A program made the position numbers and the translations under genes. A DNA stretch of 64,000 nt, taken from Paraburkholderia caffeinilytica. GTDB taxonomy: Bacteria; Pseudomonadota; Gammaproteobacteria; Burkholderiales; Burkholderiaceae. The notes beneath the pieces were generated by a model that was given only the letters and a program-made list of their open reading frames with translations, did not search any database and was not told the origin of the DNA. Location: NCBI RefSeq assembly GCF_003368325.1, contig NZ_CP031467.1, positions 3,534,001-3,598,000 on the forward strand. Direction: 5' to 3'. This document shows, one piece after another, positions 45,342-53,652 of this stretch (the stretch's first letter is position 1; each line of letters opens with the position of its first letter).

Positions 45342-45809
45342 ATGACGCTTGAACTCGCAGAACGACCCACCCATGCGCTGCTTGAAGCCGCCCGCGCGAG
45401 CGCCGCGCAAGCCGGCTTGCCCTATGCCGGCGGCCTGCCGCCGCAGGATGCGTGGGCGCTCGTCCAGGCAGGCGACGCCGTGCTGGTGGACGTGCGCACC
45501 GCCGAAGAACGCAAATTCGTCGGACTCGTGCCGGACAGCCTGCATGTCGCGTGGGCGACGGGCACGAGCCTGACGCGCAATCCGCGTTTCGTGCGCGAAC
45601 TGGAAGCGAAGGCCGGCAAGGATGCCGTCGTGCTGCTGCTGTGCCGCAGCGGCAACCGTTCGGCGCTGGCCGCCGAGGCCGCGGCGAAAGCCGGCTTCAC
45701 GCAGGTATTCAACGTTCTGGAAGGTTTTGAAGGGGAGCTGGACGGCGCGCAACGGCGCGGCGCCAGCAACGGCTGGCGCTTTCATGGGCTGCCATGGATT
45801 CAGGACTGA
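45342..45809 (+). CDS. Rhodanese-domain sulfurtransferase
   Basis: A 155-aa single rhodanese domain. The active-site loop is Cys101 in CRSGNRS, and the motif LVDVRTAEERKFVGLVPDSLHV is typical. It should carry a persulfide and pass it between a sulfur donor such as thiosulfate and an acceptor, in the cytosol. It opens an operon with serine O-acetyltransferase, XRE, encapsulin shell and cysteine desulfurase, the recurrent set found beside Family 2A encapsulins. Here it probably takes sulfur released by the desulfurase or supplies it. The ATG is supported by a GGAG site. Confidence 0.92.
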   Translation: MTLELAERPTHALLEAARASAAQAGLPYAGGLPPQDAWALVQAGDAVLVDVRTAEERKFVGLVPDSLHVAWATGTSLTRNPRFVRELEAKAGKDAVVLLLCRSGNRSALAAEAAAKAGFTQVFNVLEGFEGELDGAQRRGASNGWRFHGLPWIQD

Positions 45810-45851
45810 CAGCCTGATCGTTCACGCTGCACTTTACGGGGAGTAATCGCT

Positions 45852-46829
45852 GTGGCTGTGTTTGACGTCGATGAAATTGTTCACGCGCTTCAGGCAGTCC
45901 GCCAGCAATGGCGCGAAGTGCAGAAGCGCTCGCTCGAGCCGGGTGGGCGCGAATTGCCGGGGCGCGAAGCGCTCGCGGAGATCATCGAGACGCTCAAGGG
46001 CGTGCTTTTTCCAATGCGGCTCGGACCGCCCGATCTGCGTCAGGAAAGCGAAAACTTCTATGTCGGCCATGCGCTCGACGCCGCGCTGCACGCCTTGCTG
46101 AGCCAGGCGCGTCTGGAGCTTCACTATCGCAGCCGTCATCAGCCGCCGCCCGCCGCGACGATCGAGGCGCAGGCGGGTATCGCGGTGCGCGCTTTCGCGG
46201 CGCGCTTGCCGGCGATTCGCAGCTTGCTTGATAGCGACGTACTAGCCGCGTTTCACGGTGACCCGGCGGCGGGCAGCGTGGATGAAGTCCTGCTGTGCTA
46301 TCCCGGCGTGCTGGCGATGATCCACCATCGGCTCGCCCATGAGCTCTATGGGTTGGGGCTGCCGCTGCTGGCGCGCATCATCGCCGAACTCGCGCATGCG
46401 CAGACCGGTATTGACATCCATCCTGGCGCGCGGATCGGCGCGGGTTTCTTCATCGATCATGGGACGGGAGTGGTGATCGGCGAAACGGCCATCATCGGCG
46501 AACGCGTGCGGGTCTATCAGGCCGTTACGCTGGGTGCGAAGCGTTTTCCGCGCGACGCGCAGGGGCATCTGGAAAAGGGCCATGCACGGCATCCGATTGT
46601 CGAGGACGACGTCGTGATCTACGCGGGCGCCACCATTCTTGGGCGCGTCACGCTCGGGCAGGGCGCGGTGATCGGCGGCAATGTGTGGGTCACGCAGGAT
46701 GTCGCGCCAGGTTCGCACGTAACGCAGGCCGTGTCGCGCAACGAAGGCACCAGCGCCGCCGCGGTTCGCGAGCTCACGCCACGCGATCGTGCGGACGCGG
46801 AGCCGGCCACGGCCGGAGCGGGCCGATGA
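45852..46829 (+). CDS. Serine O-acetyltransferase (EpsC type)
   Basis: A 325-aa CysE-family enzyme that starts at GTG 45852 (GGGGAG upstream). A helical N-terminal domain (to about 175) precedes the left-handed beta-helix with hexapeptide repeats (GIDIHPGARIGAGFFIDHGTGVVIGETAIIGERV). It makes O-acetylserine, the precursor that takes sulfide to become cysteine. The EpsC-type long form is the one that accompanies Family 2A encapsulins. It overlaps the XRE gene by 4 bp (ATGA). Together with the desulfurase it would build and break cysteine, the sulfur buffer of the operon. Confidence 0.93.
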   Translation: MAVFDVDEIVHALQAVRQQWREVQKRSLEPGGRELPGREALAEIIETLKGVLFPMRLGPPDLRQESENFYVGHALDAALHALLSQARLELHYRSRHQPPPAATIEAQAGIAVRAFAARLPAIRSLLDSDVLAAFHGDPAAGSVDEVLLCYPGVLAMIHHRLAHELYGLGLPLLARIIAELAHAQTGIDIHPGARIGAGFFIDHGTGVVIGETAIIGERVRVYQAVTLGAKRFPRDAQGHLEKGHARHPIVEDDVVIYAGATILGRVTLGQGAVIGGNVWVTQDVAPGSHVTQAVSRNEGTSAAAVRELTPRDRADAEPATAGAGR

Positions 46830-47101
46830 GCGTGCTCGTGAGGGACTTCGGCGCCGCGGTGCGGCGCTTTCGCGAGGCGTCCGGCTGGTCGCAGGAGCAA
46901 TTGGCCGAATACGCCGGACTCAACCGCTCGTATGTCGGCGAGATCGAGCGCGGTTCCGCGATAGCGTCGATTGTCACGCTCGACAAGCTGGCCCGTGCTT
47001 TCAACGTGCCGGTCGAACGCTTGCTCGGCCATTCGTCCGACGGCGTGAGCGTTGCCGCACGCCAGCACGCCGTACTCATCGACCCTGCGTCCGCCCGTTA
47101 G
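46826..47101 (+). CDS. XRE-family transcriptional regulator
   Basis: A 91-aa HTH_3 protein: one helix-turn-helix (about 10-65: GAAVRRFREASGWSQEQLAEYAGLNRSYVGEIERGSAIASIVTLDKLARAFNV) and a short tail. It starts inside the stop of the serine acetyltransferase gene, so it is translated with it. It probably regulates the sulfur operon, either from the upstream promoter or from the gap (47102-47221) before the shell gene. The effector is not evident; with no extra domain, control may be by concentration alone. Confidence 0.88.
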   Translation: MSVLVRDFGAAVRRFREASGWSQEQLAEYAGLNRSYVGEIERGSAIASIVTLDKLARAFNVPVERLLGHSSDGVSVAARQHAVLIDPASAR

Positions 47102-47221
47102 ACCTGCGCTTTGCCGTCCTCATTGCCGTCTATAGCATGTTGAACGGCCAGGGGTGTCTTCCGATAATCGTTTTCGTTCATAAGCTTTTCTGTTTTTCTT
47201 CTATCAATCCTGGAGCTTCAG

Positions 47222-48154
47222 ATGACAGCAACAGTCGGCGGCCTGACGGCGCTCGGCGATACCGCAGCACGGCAACTCGCCAATGCCACCAAAACCGTTC
47301 CGCAACTCGCCACGATCACGCCCCGCTGGCTCACCCATCTGCTGCAATGGCTGCCGGTCGAGGCGGGCATCTATCGTCTGAACCAGGTGAAGAATCCTGA
47401 AGCCGTGGTGGCGGCCTGCACCGCGCGCGAAGACGAAAGCATTCTGCCGCGCACTTTCGTGCCGTATGAAGAGCAACCGCGCGAGTACTTCCTGAATGCG
47501 GTCAGCACGGTGCTCGACGTGCACACGCGAATCTCGGACCTGTACAGCAGCCCGCACGATCAGATCAAGGAACAACTGCGGCTCACGATCGAGACGATCA
47601 AGGAGTTGCAGGAAAGCCAGCTGATCAACAACCCGGACTACGGCCTGCTCGCGAATGTGGCCGAAGAGCAGCGCGTGTTTCCGCTGACCGGCGCGCCGAC
47701 GCCCGACGATCTCGACGAATTGCTGACCAAGGTGTGGAAAGAGCCGGCGTTCTTCCTGACGCATCCGCTCGCCATCGCCGCCTTCGGTCGTGAATGCACG
47801 CGCCGTGGCGTGCCGCCGCCGACCGTCAGCCTGTTTGGCTCGCAGTTCCTGACGTGGCGCGGCATTCCGTTGATCCCGTCGGACAAGGTGCCGGTTGCCG
47901 ACGGCAAGACCAAGATTCTGCTGCTGCGCGTGGGCGACAAGCGCCAGGGCGTGGTCGGCCTGTTCCAGCCGGGCGTGGCCGGCGAACAGGGTCCGGGTCT
48001 GTCGGTCCGCTTCATGGGCATCAACAATCATGCGATCGCGTCGTATCTGATCTCGCTCTATTGCTCGCTCGCGGTGCATTCGCCGGACGCGCTGGCGGTT
48101 CTCGATGACGTGGAGATCGGCAAGTACCATGACTACCCAGATACCTACAAGTAA
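47222..48154 (+). CDS. Family 2A encapsulin shell protein (SrpI type)
   Basis: A 310-aa HK97-fold shell protein of the Family 2A type (SrpI, as in Synechococcus elongatus). Recognisable segments are TPRWLTHLLQWLPVEAGIYRLNQV in the N-terminal arm, LPRTFVPYEEQPREYFLNAV, RVFPLTGAPTPDDLDELL, and the C-terminal GVVGLFQPGVAGEQGPGLSVRF with a long helix and KYHDYPDTYK. Copies assemble into a hollow capsid (known T=1, about 24 nm for relatives) that packs cysteine desulfurase. A GGAG site lies before the ATG. The cargo gene overlaps its end by 26 bp. No cyclic-nucleotide-binding insertion is present, which separates it from Family 2B. Confidence 0.93.
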   Translation: MTATVGGLTALGDTAARQLANATKTVPQLATITPRWLTHLLQWLPVEAGIYRLNQVKNPEAVVAACTAREDESILPRTFVPYEEQPREYFLNAVSTVLDVHTRISDLYSSPHDQIKEQLRLTIETIKELQESQLINNPDYGLLANVAEEQRVFPLTGAPTPDDLDELLTKVWKEPAFFLTHPLAIAAFGRECTRRGVPPPTVSLFGSQFLTWRGIPLIPSDKVPVADGKTKILLLRVGDKRQGVVGLFQPGVAGEQGPGLSVRFMGINNHAIASYLISLYCSLAVHSPDALAVLDDVEIGKYHDYPDTYK

Positions 48155-50210
48155 GCCCATGGATAGCGTCCTGCCGCACGATGTGCCGACCGGTCCGCCC
48201 GCGGGTTTGCCTGATCCGGCGACGTTAGCGTCGCTGGCCAATGCGTTCTTCTCGGCGCTGCCGGGCAACGCGCCGCAGCCAGGCGGTGCGCCCGACGTGG
48301 CCGCCACGCTGCCGTTCACGGCGCCTGTGACCAGCGAGATCGGCAATCCGGCTCCGGCCGGTTCGCCGCTCGCGGGTCCTGGCGGCGCGGGCACTGGCGT
48401 GCCTGGTGCAGCGTTGCCGCAGGGGCATGTGCCGGGGGGTAACCTGCTGCCGTCAGCACCCACGCATGTCCTGTCGCTGGGTAATCGCGCGCCCGCGCTG
48501 GCGCCTCATGCGGCTGCGCAGAATGGCCTGCCCGATAGCGCGGTGACCGTTGCGCCGGCACTCGATCCGCGTTTTGGCGGGGCGGCGCTTGGCGTGCCTG
48601 AGGGGCACGGCGCGCAGCGTCCGTCCGCGGGCGGCGTGTCGCCTACGTCGGCGGGCTCGGCTGGGTCTGTGTTGCCTTATTATTTTCTGGGCGAAACGGC
48701 ACAGGCCCGGACATCGACGGTTGCGTCGCCGGATATCGTCGTGCCGGGCTGGAACGAAGTCAGCGCGCAATCGCTCGGATTCCCTGGCGTCGATGAGCCG
48801 CTTACCGAACAGCGCTTCCCGTACGACAGGCCGGCCGCATCGCAAGCGGTGCCGAGTGCCGGACCGGCAGAACATGCTGGCGGCTCGCATTATTTTCTGA
48901 ATCTGAACGACGCGTCGCGCTATCCGGGGCAAACTCCCGGGCAAACGACTGGCGCCAGGGACGGCGTGCCGCATGCGGGGCCGTCAGCCCACCCGCCATT
49001 CGATGTGAATGCGATTCGCCGCGACTTTCCGATTCTGCAGGAGCGCGTCAACGGCCGTCAGCTGGTGTGGTTCGACAATGCCGCGACCACGCACAAGCCG
49101 CAGGCGGTGATCGACCGGCTCGCGTATTTCTACGCGCATGAAAACTCGAACATCCATCGGGCGGCTCATGCACTCGCCGGCCGCGCCACCGATGCGTACG
49201 AAGCCGCGCGCAGCAAGGTGCAGCGTTTCATCGGCGCGGCGTCGCCGGAGGAAATCATCTTCGTGCGCGGCACCACGGAGGCGATCAACCTGATCGCGAA
49301 GACGTGGGGCGTGAAGCATGTCGGCGAGGGCGACGAGATCATCGTCTCGCACCTGGAGCATCATGCCAACATCGTGCCGTGGCAGCAGCTTGCCGCGCAA
49401 ACCGGTGCAAAGCTGCGCGTGATTCCGGTTGACGACAATGGCCAGGTCCTGCTCGACGAATATCGTCGTCTGCTCAATGACCGGACGAAGATCGTCTCGG
49501 TCACGCAGGTGTCGAACGCGCTGGGCACCGTGGTGCCGGTCAAGGAGATCGTCGAGCTTGCACATCGGGCAGGCGCGAAGGCGCTGGTCGACGGCGCGCA
49601 ATCGGTGTCGCACATGCGGGTGGACGTGCAGGCGCTCGACGCCGACTTCTTCGTGTTCTCGGGCCACAAGGTGTTCGGTCCGACGGGCATCGGCGTGGTC
49701 TACGGCAAGCGCGCGATTCTGGAAGATATGCCGCCCTGGCAGGGTGGCGGCAACATGATCGCGGACGTCACCTTCGAGCGCACCGTGTTCCAGCCTCCGC
49801 CGAATCGCTTCGAAGCCGGCACGGGCAATATCGCCGATGCAGTGGGCCTCGGTGCCGCGATCGACTACGTTCAGCGCGTGGGCATCGAGAATATCGCGCG
49901 CTATGAGCACGACTTGCTGGCCTATGCGACGAGCGTGCTGCAGCCGGTGCCGGGTGTGCGCCTGATCGGCACGGCCCGCGACAAAGCCAGCGTGTTGTCT
50001 TTCGTGCTGAAGGGCTACGAGACCGAGGAAGTGGGGCAGGCGTTGAACGAGGAGGGCATCGCCGTGCGTTCGGGGCATCATTGTGCGCAGCCGATCTTGC
50101 GCCGCTTCGGCGTCGAAGCCACGGTGAGGCCGTCGCTCGCGTTCTACAACACCTGCGATGAAGTCGATGCGTTGGTGTCGGTCGTGCGGCGCCTGTCTTC
50201 GCGACGCTAA
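48129..50210 (+). CDS. Encapsulin cargo cysteine desulfurase (SufS type)
   Basis: From the ATG at 48129 (an ATG at 48159 is an alternative) the protein is 693 aa. Residues 1 to about 285 are Pro/Gly/Ala-rich and predicted disordered, the cargo-loading region of Family 2A desulfurases, starting with PAGLPDPATLASLANAFFSALPG and holding two similar aromatic segments, LPYYFLGE and SHYFLNLN. The rest is a type II (SufS) PLP enzyme, with PLP Lys514 in FSGHK and catalytic Cys652 in SGHHCAQP. It removes sulfur from cysteine as a persulfide inside the capsid. Overlap with the shell gene couples their amounts. The operon ends 4 bp later at a strong terminator. Confidence 0.93.
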   Translation: MTTQIPTSKPMDSVLPHDVPTGPPAGLPDPATLASLANAFFSALPGNAPQPGGAPDVAATLPFTAPVTSEIGNPAPAGSPLAGPGGAGTGVPGAALPQGHVPGGNLLPSAPTHVLSLGNRAPALAPHAAAQNGLPDSAVTVAPALDPRFGGAALGVPEGHGAQRPSAGGVSPTSAGSAGSVLPYYFLGETAQARTSTVASPDIVVPGWNEVSAQSLGFPGVDEPLTEQRFPYDRPAASQAVPSAGPAEHAGGSHYFLNLNDASRYPGQTPGQTTGARDGVPHAGPSAHPPFDVNAIRRDFPILQERVNGRQLVWFDNAATTHKPQAVIDRLAYFYAHENSNIHRAAHALAGRATDAYEAARSKVQRFIGAASPEEIIFVRGTTEAINLIAKTWGVKHVGEGDEIIVSHLEHHANIVPWQQLAAQTGAKLRVIPVDDNGQVLLDEYRRLLNDRTKIVSVTQVSNALGTVVPVKEIVELAHRAGAKALVDGAQSVSHMRVDVQALDADFFVFSGHKVFGPTGIGVVYGKRAILEDMPPWQGGGNMIADVTFERTVFQPPPNRFEAGTGNIADAVGLGAAIDYVQRVGIENIARYEHDLLAYATSVLQPVPGVRLIGTARDKASVLSFVLKGYETEEVGQALNEEGIAVRSGHHCAQPILRRFGVEATVRPSLAFYNTCDEVDALVSVVRRLSSRR

Positions 50211-50213
50211 CGC

Positions 50214-50247
50214 AAAGCGGCGGCCGATCATGGCCGCCGCTTTTTTT
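50214..50247. terminator. Strong intrinsic terminator of the encapsulin operon
   Basis: AAAGCGGCGGCC / GGCCGCCGCTTT, a 12-bp stem with a 6-base loop, is followed by a T-run to 50247, starting 4 bp after the desulfurase stop. A-residues on the other side give partial terminator character for the minus-strand operon that ends at 50280. Confidence 0.9.
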
Positions 50248-50279
50248 CTTCGCCTGCATTCAGGCAATGTCAGGCCATA

Positions 50280-50558
50280 TCAGACAATACCCGCCAGATA
50301 GTCCCACGGATAGATGCCCTGCGCATGTCCGTCGCTGAACACGATCTGCACGCCGTAGCCCATCGGCTGCAAGTCGACAATCGCAACGTTTGACTCCACT
50401 CGCGCCTTGTGACCCGAAAGCATCAAGCGACGGCATGTCGAGCAAGGGCACCGTTTCCTCAGCGTGGCGTTGTCGATCCACTGCGTTTGCCCATCGTTCC
50501 ACGTCAAGGACAGTCGCCGTGTCGCGGCATGAATCGTCACGTGGTCGGGCGCGTTCAT
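50280..50558 (-). CDS. DUF971-domain protein
   Basis: A 92-aa protein consisting of one DUF971 domain (LTWNDGQTQWIDNATLRKRCPCSTCR ... GYGVQIVFSDGHAQGIYPWDYLAGI). The domain also forms the N-terminus of gamma-butyrobetaine hydroxylases and occurs near Fe-S assembly genes. The CPCSTC cysteines suit metal or Fe-S binding. It is the last gene of the minus-strand operon, overlapping the HEAT gene by 1 nt (TGATG). It may help assemble or insert a cofactor for the AprA-like enzyme or ferredoxin. Confidence 0.88.
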   Translation of the reverse strand: MNAPDHVTIHAATRRLSLTWNDGQTQWIDNATLRKRCPCSTCRRLMLSGHKARVESNVAIVDLQPMGYGVQIVFSDGHAQGIYPWDYLAGIV

Positions 50559-51571
50559 CAGTTCGCCTTGTCAATCTGTGCCAACGCGATACGTGCGGCT
50601 TTGCGCACTTCCGGATCGGGATCGGTCGCGGCTACCTGCAAGGCCGGCAACGAAGCGGCATCGCCCAATTCTCCCAGCGACAAAGCCGCCTCCTTGCGCA
50701 AATTGCTGATCGCATGCGTGAGCAGCGCGGCGACCGCCGTGCTCGCGGTAGAGATTGCGCTTGCATTTGCATCGCCGAGTTTGCCTAACGCTCGGACCGC
50801 CTGCAAACGGACTTGCCAGTAGTCGTCGTCGAGCGCCGCGATCAGCGCATCCCGTGCGCCCGGCGCGCGCAGTTTGCCGAGCGTGGCTGCCGCTTCTTCA
50901 CGGACCTGCCACGCGGCATCGCCCAATGCGCTCAGCAACGCGGCGATGATGTCGTCCGTCGCCGCTGCCCCGATACCCAATGCACCGATTGCCGCGCGCC
51001 GCACGGCGGCGCTCGGATCCTGCGCGGCAGCGGCGGTGAGGGGGCCAAGCGCGTGCTCGTTCTTCAACCAGCCGAGCACGCTCACGGCTTCGAGCCGCAC
51101 TATGTATTCGTTCGCGGCGAGGGCGGCCAGCGCGGGTTCCAACGCGCCTGCATAGCGCAGTTCGCGCAGACCGCGAAGCGCAGCCTGACGCACGAACGGA
51201 TCGCCATGCGCGGTCCACGGCGCGAGCAGCGGCCCGGATTCCGGATCCTTCAAATTGGACAGACTCTGCGCGGCCGCCTCGCGCACATCCTCTGCACGAT
51301 CCGCCAGTGCTTCGCACAGCGCCGCTACCGCGTCGGCACGCTCCCACGCACCGAGCACCTCGGCGGCCTGCGCCCGAACCTCCGATGAGACGTCGCTGCG
51401 CAAGGCGGTGACAATCGGTCCGAGCACGGCTTCGTCTTCGAGGTCGGCGAGCGCAAGGAGGGCGATGCGGCGCACGGCGGCGTCCGCGGACGCGAGGCGC
51501 GGCAGGAGGGCGGCGGCTTCCGGATCGAGGGAATCGGGGTCGAACGTCAGCGGAAGCGAAATATCGGTCAT
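50558..51571 (-). CDS. HEAT-repeat protein
   Basis: From the ATG at 51571 the protein is 337 aa, built of about ten HEAT/PBS-lyase-type repeats, each about 30 residues (for example DAAWQVREEAAATLGKLRAPGARDALIAALDDDYWQVRLQAVRALGKLGD). It has no leader and is acidic. HEAT solenoids act as scaffolds; in phycobilin lyases and some redox operons they hold enzymes or help insert cofactors. It is encoded between the ferredoxin (92 bp upstream) and DUF971, so a scaffold or maturation role for the flavoprotein/ferredoxin unit is the natural guess. The longer frame to 52072 is a shadow. Confidence 0.88.
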   Translation of the reverse strand: MTDISLPLTFDPDSLDPEAAALLPRLASADAAVRRIALLALADLEDEAVLGPIVTALRSDVSSEVRAQAAEVLGAWERADAVAALCEALADRAEDVREAAAQSLSNLKDPESGPLLAPWTAHGDPFVRQAALRGLRELRYAGALEPALAALAANEYIVRLEAVSVLGWLKNEHALGPLTAAAAQDPSAAVRRAAIGALGIGAAATDDIIAALLSALGDAAWQVREEAAATLGKLRAPGARDALIAALDDDYWQVRLQAVRALGKLGDANASAISTASTAVAALLTHAISNLRKEAALSLGELGDAASLPALQVAATDPDPEVRKAARIALAQIDKAN

Positions 51572-51663
51572 GAGTTGAATGGTGTCCGGAGTGAAACAGG
51601 TGTGTTCGATACGCTGCTCGAGCATGCCAGGGAAACGGCGCCGTCGGTCCGGAGGGCTCGCTA

Positions 51664-51909
51664 TTAGCGCAGCAGATAAGGAATATCGACCCTGATTGCA
51701 TCGGTCGGGCAATCCTTCTCGCACGGCATGCAGTACCAGCATTCGTCGAACTTCATGTAGGCGCGGCCTTTGGTCAGGTCGATCGCTAGCAGGTCGAGCG
51801 GGCATACGTCCACGCAGACCGTGCAGCCCTTGTCGGCGATGCATTTGTCTTCGTCGATCGTGACCGGTGCCGCGCTGCGCTGGAAAATGGTGTGCGGTGT
51901 CGTAGACAT
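51664..51909 (-). CDS. Two-cluster [4Fe-4S] ferredoxin-like subunit (AprB-like core)
   Basis: An 81-aa protein with two cysteine sets: C23-x5-C29-x2-C32-x3-C36-P (atypical first spacing) and C57-x2-C60-x2-C63-x3-C67-P. These bind two [4Fe-4S] clusters. The pattern resembles the beta subunit of adenylylsulfate reductase, but it lacks the long C-terminal tail of dissimilatory AprB (about 150 aa). It starts 9 bp after the flavoprotein stop, so the two very probably form a complex in which this subunit carries electrons to or from FAD. Confidence 0.9.
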   Translation of the reverse strand: MSTTPHTIFQRSAAPVTIDEDKCIADKGCTVCVDVCPLDLLAIDLTKGRAYMKFDECWYCMPCEKDCPTDAIRVDIPYLLR

Positions 51910-51918
51910 GGTGGCTCC

Positions 51919-53652
51919 TCAAGCGTCGGCCAGCGCGGGCTCGCCGATGCGCAGGTTCTGGTAGGCGTGACTCTCGTGGTTGTCGAGCGGCACCACATAC
52001 GGCTCGACGGCGCGTTTTTCGCTGACCATGCGGCCCGCCGCGTCTTTCTTCAGATGCGTGTGGCAGAACCATTCGGCGTCGTTGCGCTGCGGATAATCGA
52101 CGCGATGGTGGTACAAGCCCCAGCGGCTTTCCGTGCGATACAGCGACGCGTGCGCCGCCATCTCGGCGCAGTCGCGAATCGCCCGCACCTCCGCGGCGCG
52201 CATCAGCTCGTGCGGATTGTCAGCCTTGATCTGGTCGATGTCGGCGGCGATTTCCGCGAAACGTTGCAGGCCGATTTCCATCTTGCGTGTGACCTTCGGC
52301 GGCTGAAGATAGTCGTTCACCATGCGACGCAGCTTGTATTCGACCTGCGCCGGTGCAAGCCCGGTCTCGCGTTCGAGCGGCGCGTAGATCCGCGTGCGCT
52401 CGGCTTCGATCTGCTCGCTATCGAGTGCCGCATGCTCACGCCCTTCGACGTATTGCGCCGCGTTCCGCCCCGCGAACCAGCCGTAGGTGAACGCGCCGAG
52501 CATGTAGTTGTGCGGTACCGCGGCCATGTCGCCGGCAGCGTAAAGACCGGCAACAGTGGTTTCCGCGCGCTCGTTTACGTAGACGCCGGAGGCGCTGTGG
52601 CCGCTGCAAAAACCGATCTCGGAGATGTGCATCTCGATCATCTGCTGGCGATAATCAGTGCCGCGTCCCGCATGAAAACGTCCCCGGCTGGGGCGCTCGT
52701 TCGTGTGCAGAATCTGCTCGATGGTTTGAATGGTTTCCTCGGCGAGATGGTCGAGCTTCAGAAATACGGGGCCATTGCCGCTTTGGAGTTCCTGATAGAA
52801 CTCCCACATCATCTGGCCGCTCCAGTAATCGCATTCGATGAAACGTTCGCCCTTGCCGTTCGCGGTGAAGCCGCCGAGCGGGCCCGTCACGTAGGCGCAT
52901 GCGGGGCCGTTGTAGTCCTTGATCAGCGGGTTGATCTGGAAGCACTCGAGGTTCGCGAGCGCAGCGCCCGCGCGATAGGCCATCGCGTAGCCGTCGCCGG
53001 CGTTGGTGGGGTTCTCGTAGGTGCCCATCAGATAGCCCGAGGACGGCAAGCCGAGGCGGCCCGCGGCCCCGCAGCAGAGAATCACCGCTTTCGCGCGCAC
53101 CACATAAAAATCCGCCGTACGGCAGTCGAAGCCCAGCACGCCGCAGGCGCGCCCTTGCGCATCGGTCAGAACCCGCGTGACGACGATGCGATTGGTGATC
53201 GCGATGCGCGCGCGTTTGAGCTGCCGGTAGAGCACTTTCTTGATGTCGTGGCCTTCCGGCATCGGCAGAACATAGGAGCCCATGTGATGCACTTTCTTGA
53301 CCGCATAGTCGCCCGTGCCGTCCTTTTCGAACTTCACGCCCCAGCGGTCGAGCTCTTCGATGGTCTTGAAGCTGTGCCGGGCGTAGGCATAGACGGCGGC
53401 CTGATCGACGATGCCGTCGTTGGCGATGGTGATTTCCTTCGTGTACTGCTCGGGCGTCGCGTGACCGGGAATGATGGCGTTATTCAGCCCGTCCATGCCC
53501 ATGGAAATCGCGCCGCTGCGTTTGACGTTGGCCTTTTCCAGCAACAGAATCTTCAGGTTCGGGTCCTGTTCCTTTGCTTTGACGGCAGCCATCGGACCGG
53601 CCGTGCCGCCACCCACGACGACCAGGTCGTACTCGATCACGTGTGTATTCAT
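51919..53652 (-). CDS. AprA/FrdA-like FAD-dependent oxidoreductase
   Basis: A 577-aa flavoprotein of the fumarate reductase/AprA superfamily. It has the FAD-binding start YDLVVVGGGTAGPMAAVKA and the segment LLEKANVKRSGAISMGMDGLNN, which has no His for covalent FAD, as in AprA rather than SdhA. It also shows GLYAAGDMAAVPHNYMLGAFTYG, where a His sits near the position of the AprA active-site His. These suggest an adenylylsulfate- or sulfite-type redox enzyme, but the substrate is not proven. The gene overlaps gntR by 4 bp and precedes a ferredoxin by 9 bp. No sulfate adenylyltransferase is nearby, so a different substrate is quite possible. Confidence 0.88.
   Translation of the reverse strand: MNTHVIEYDLVVVGGGTAGPMAAVKAKEQDPNLKILLLEKANVKRSGAISMGMDGLNNAIIPGHATPEQYTKEITIANDGIVDQAAVYAYARHSFKTIEELDRWGVKFEKDGTGDYAVKKVHHMGSYVLPMPEGHDIKKVLYRQLKRARIAITNRIVVTRVLTDAQGRACGVLGFDCRTADFYVVRAKAVILCCGAAGRLGLPSSGYLMGTYENPTNAGDGYAMAYRAGAALANLECFQINPLIKDYNGPACAYVTGPLGGFTANGKGERFIECDYWSGQMMWEFYQELQSGNGPVFLKLDHLAEETIQTIEQILHTNERPSRGRFHAGRGTDYRQQMIEMHISEIGFCSGHSASGVYVNERAETTVAGLYAAGDMAAVPHNYMLGAFTYGWFAGRNAAQYVEGREHAALDSEQIEAERTRIYAPLERETGLAPAQVEYKLRRMVNDYLQPPKVTRKMEIGLQRFAEIAADIDQIKADNPHELMRAAEVRAIRDCAEMAAHASLYRTESRWGLYHHRVDYPQRNDAEWFCHTHLKKDAAGRMVSEKRAVEPYVVPLDNHESHAYQNLRIGEPALADA

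Noticed and set aside
47222..48154. Phage capsid gene
   Set aside because: The shell protein has the HK97-type fold, but no portal, protease, terminase or tail gene is nearby and the cargo and neighbours are metabolic, so encapsulin is the right call.
51919..53652. Succinate dehydrogenase/fumarate reductase catalytic subunit
   Set aside because: It lacks the covalent-FAD His motif, has no membrane anchor genes and is paired with an AprB-like ferredoxin, so ordinary SdhA/FrdA is unlikely.
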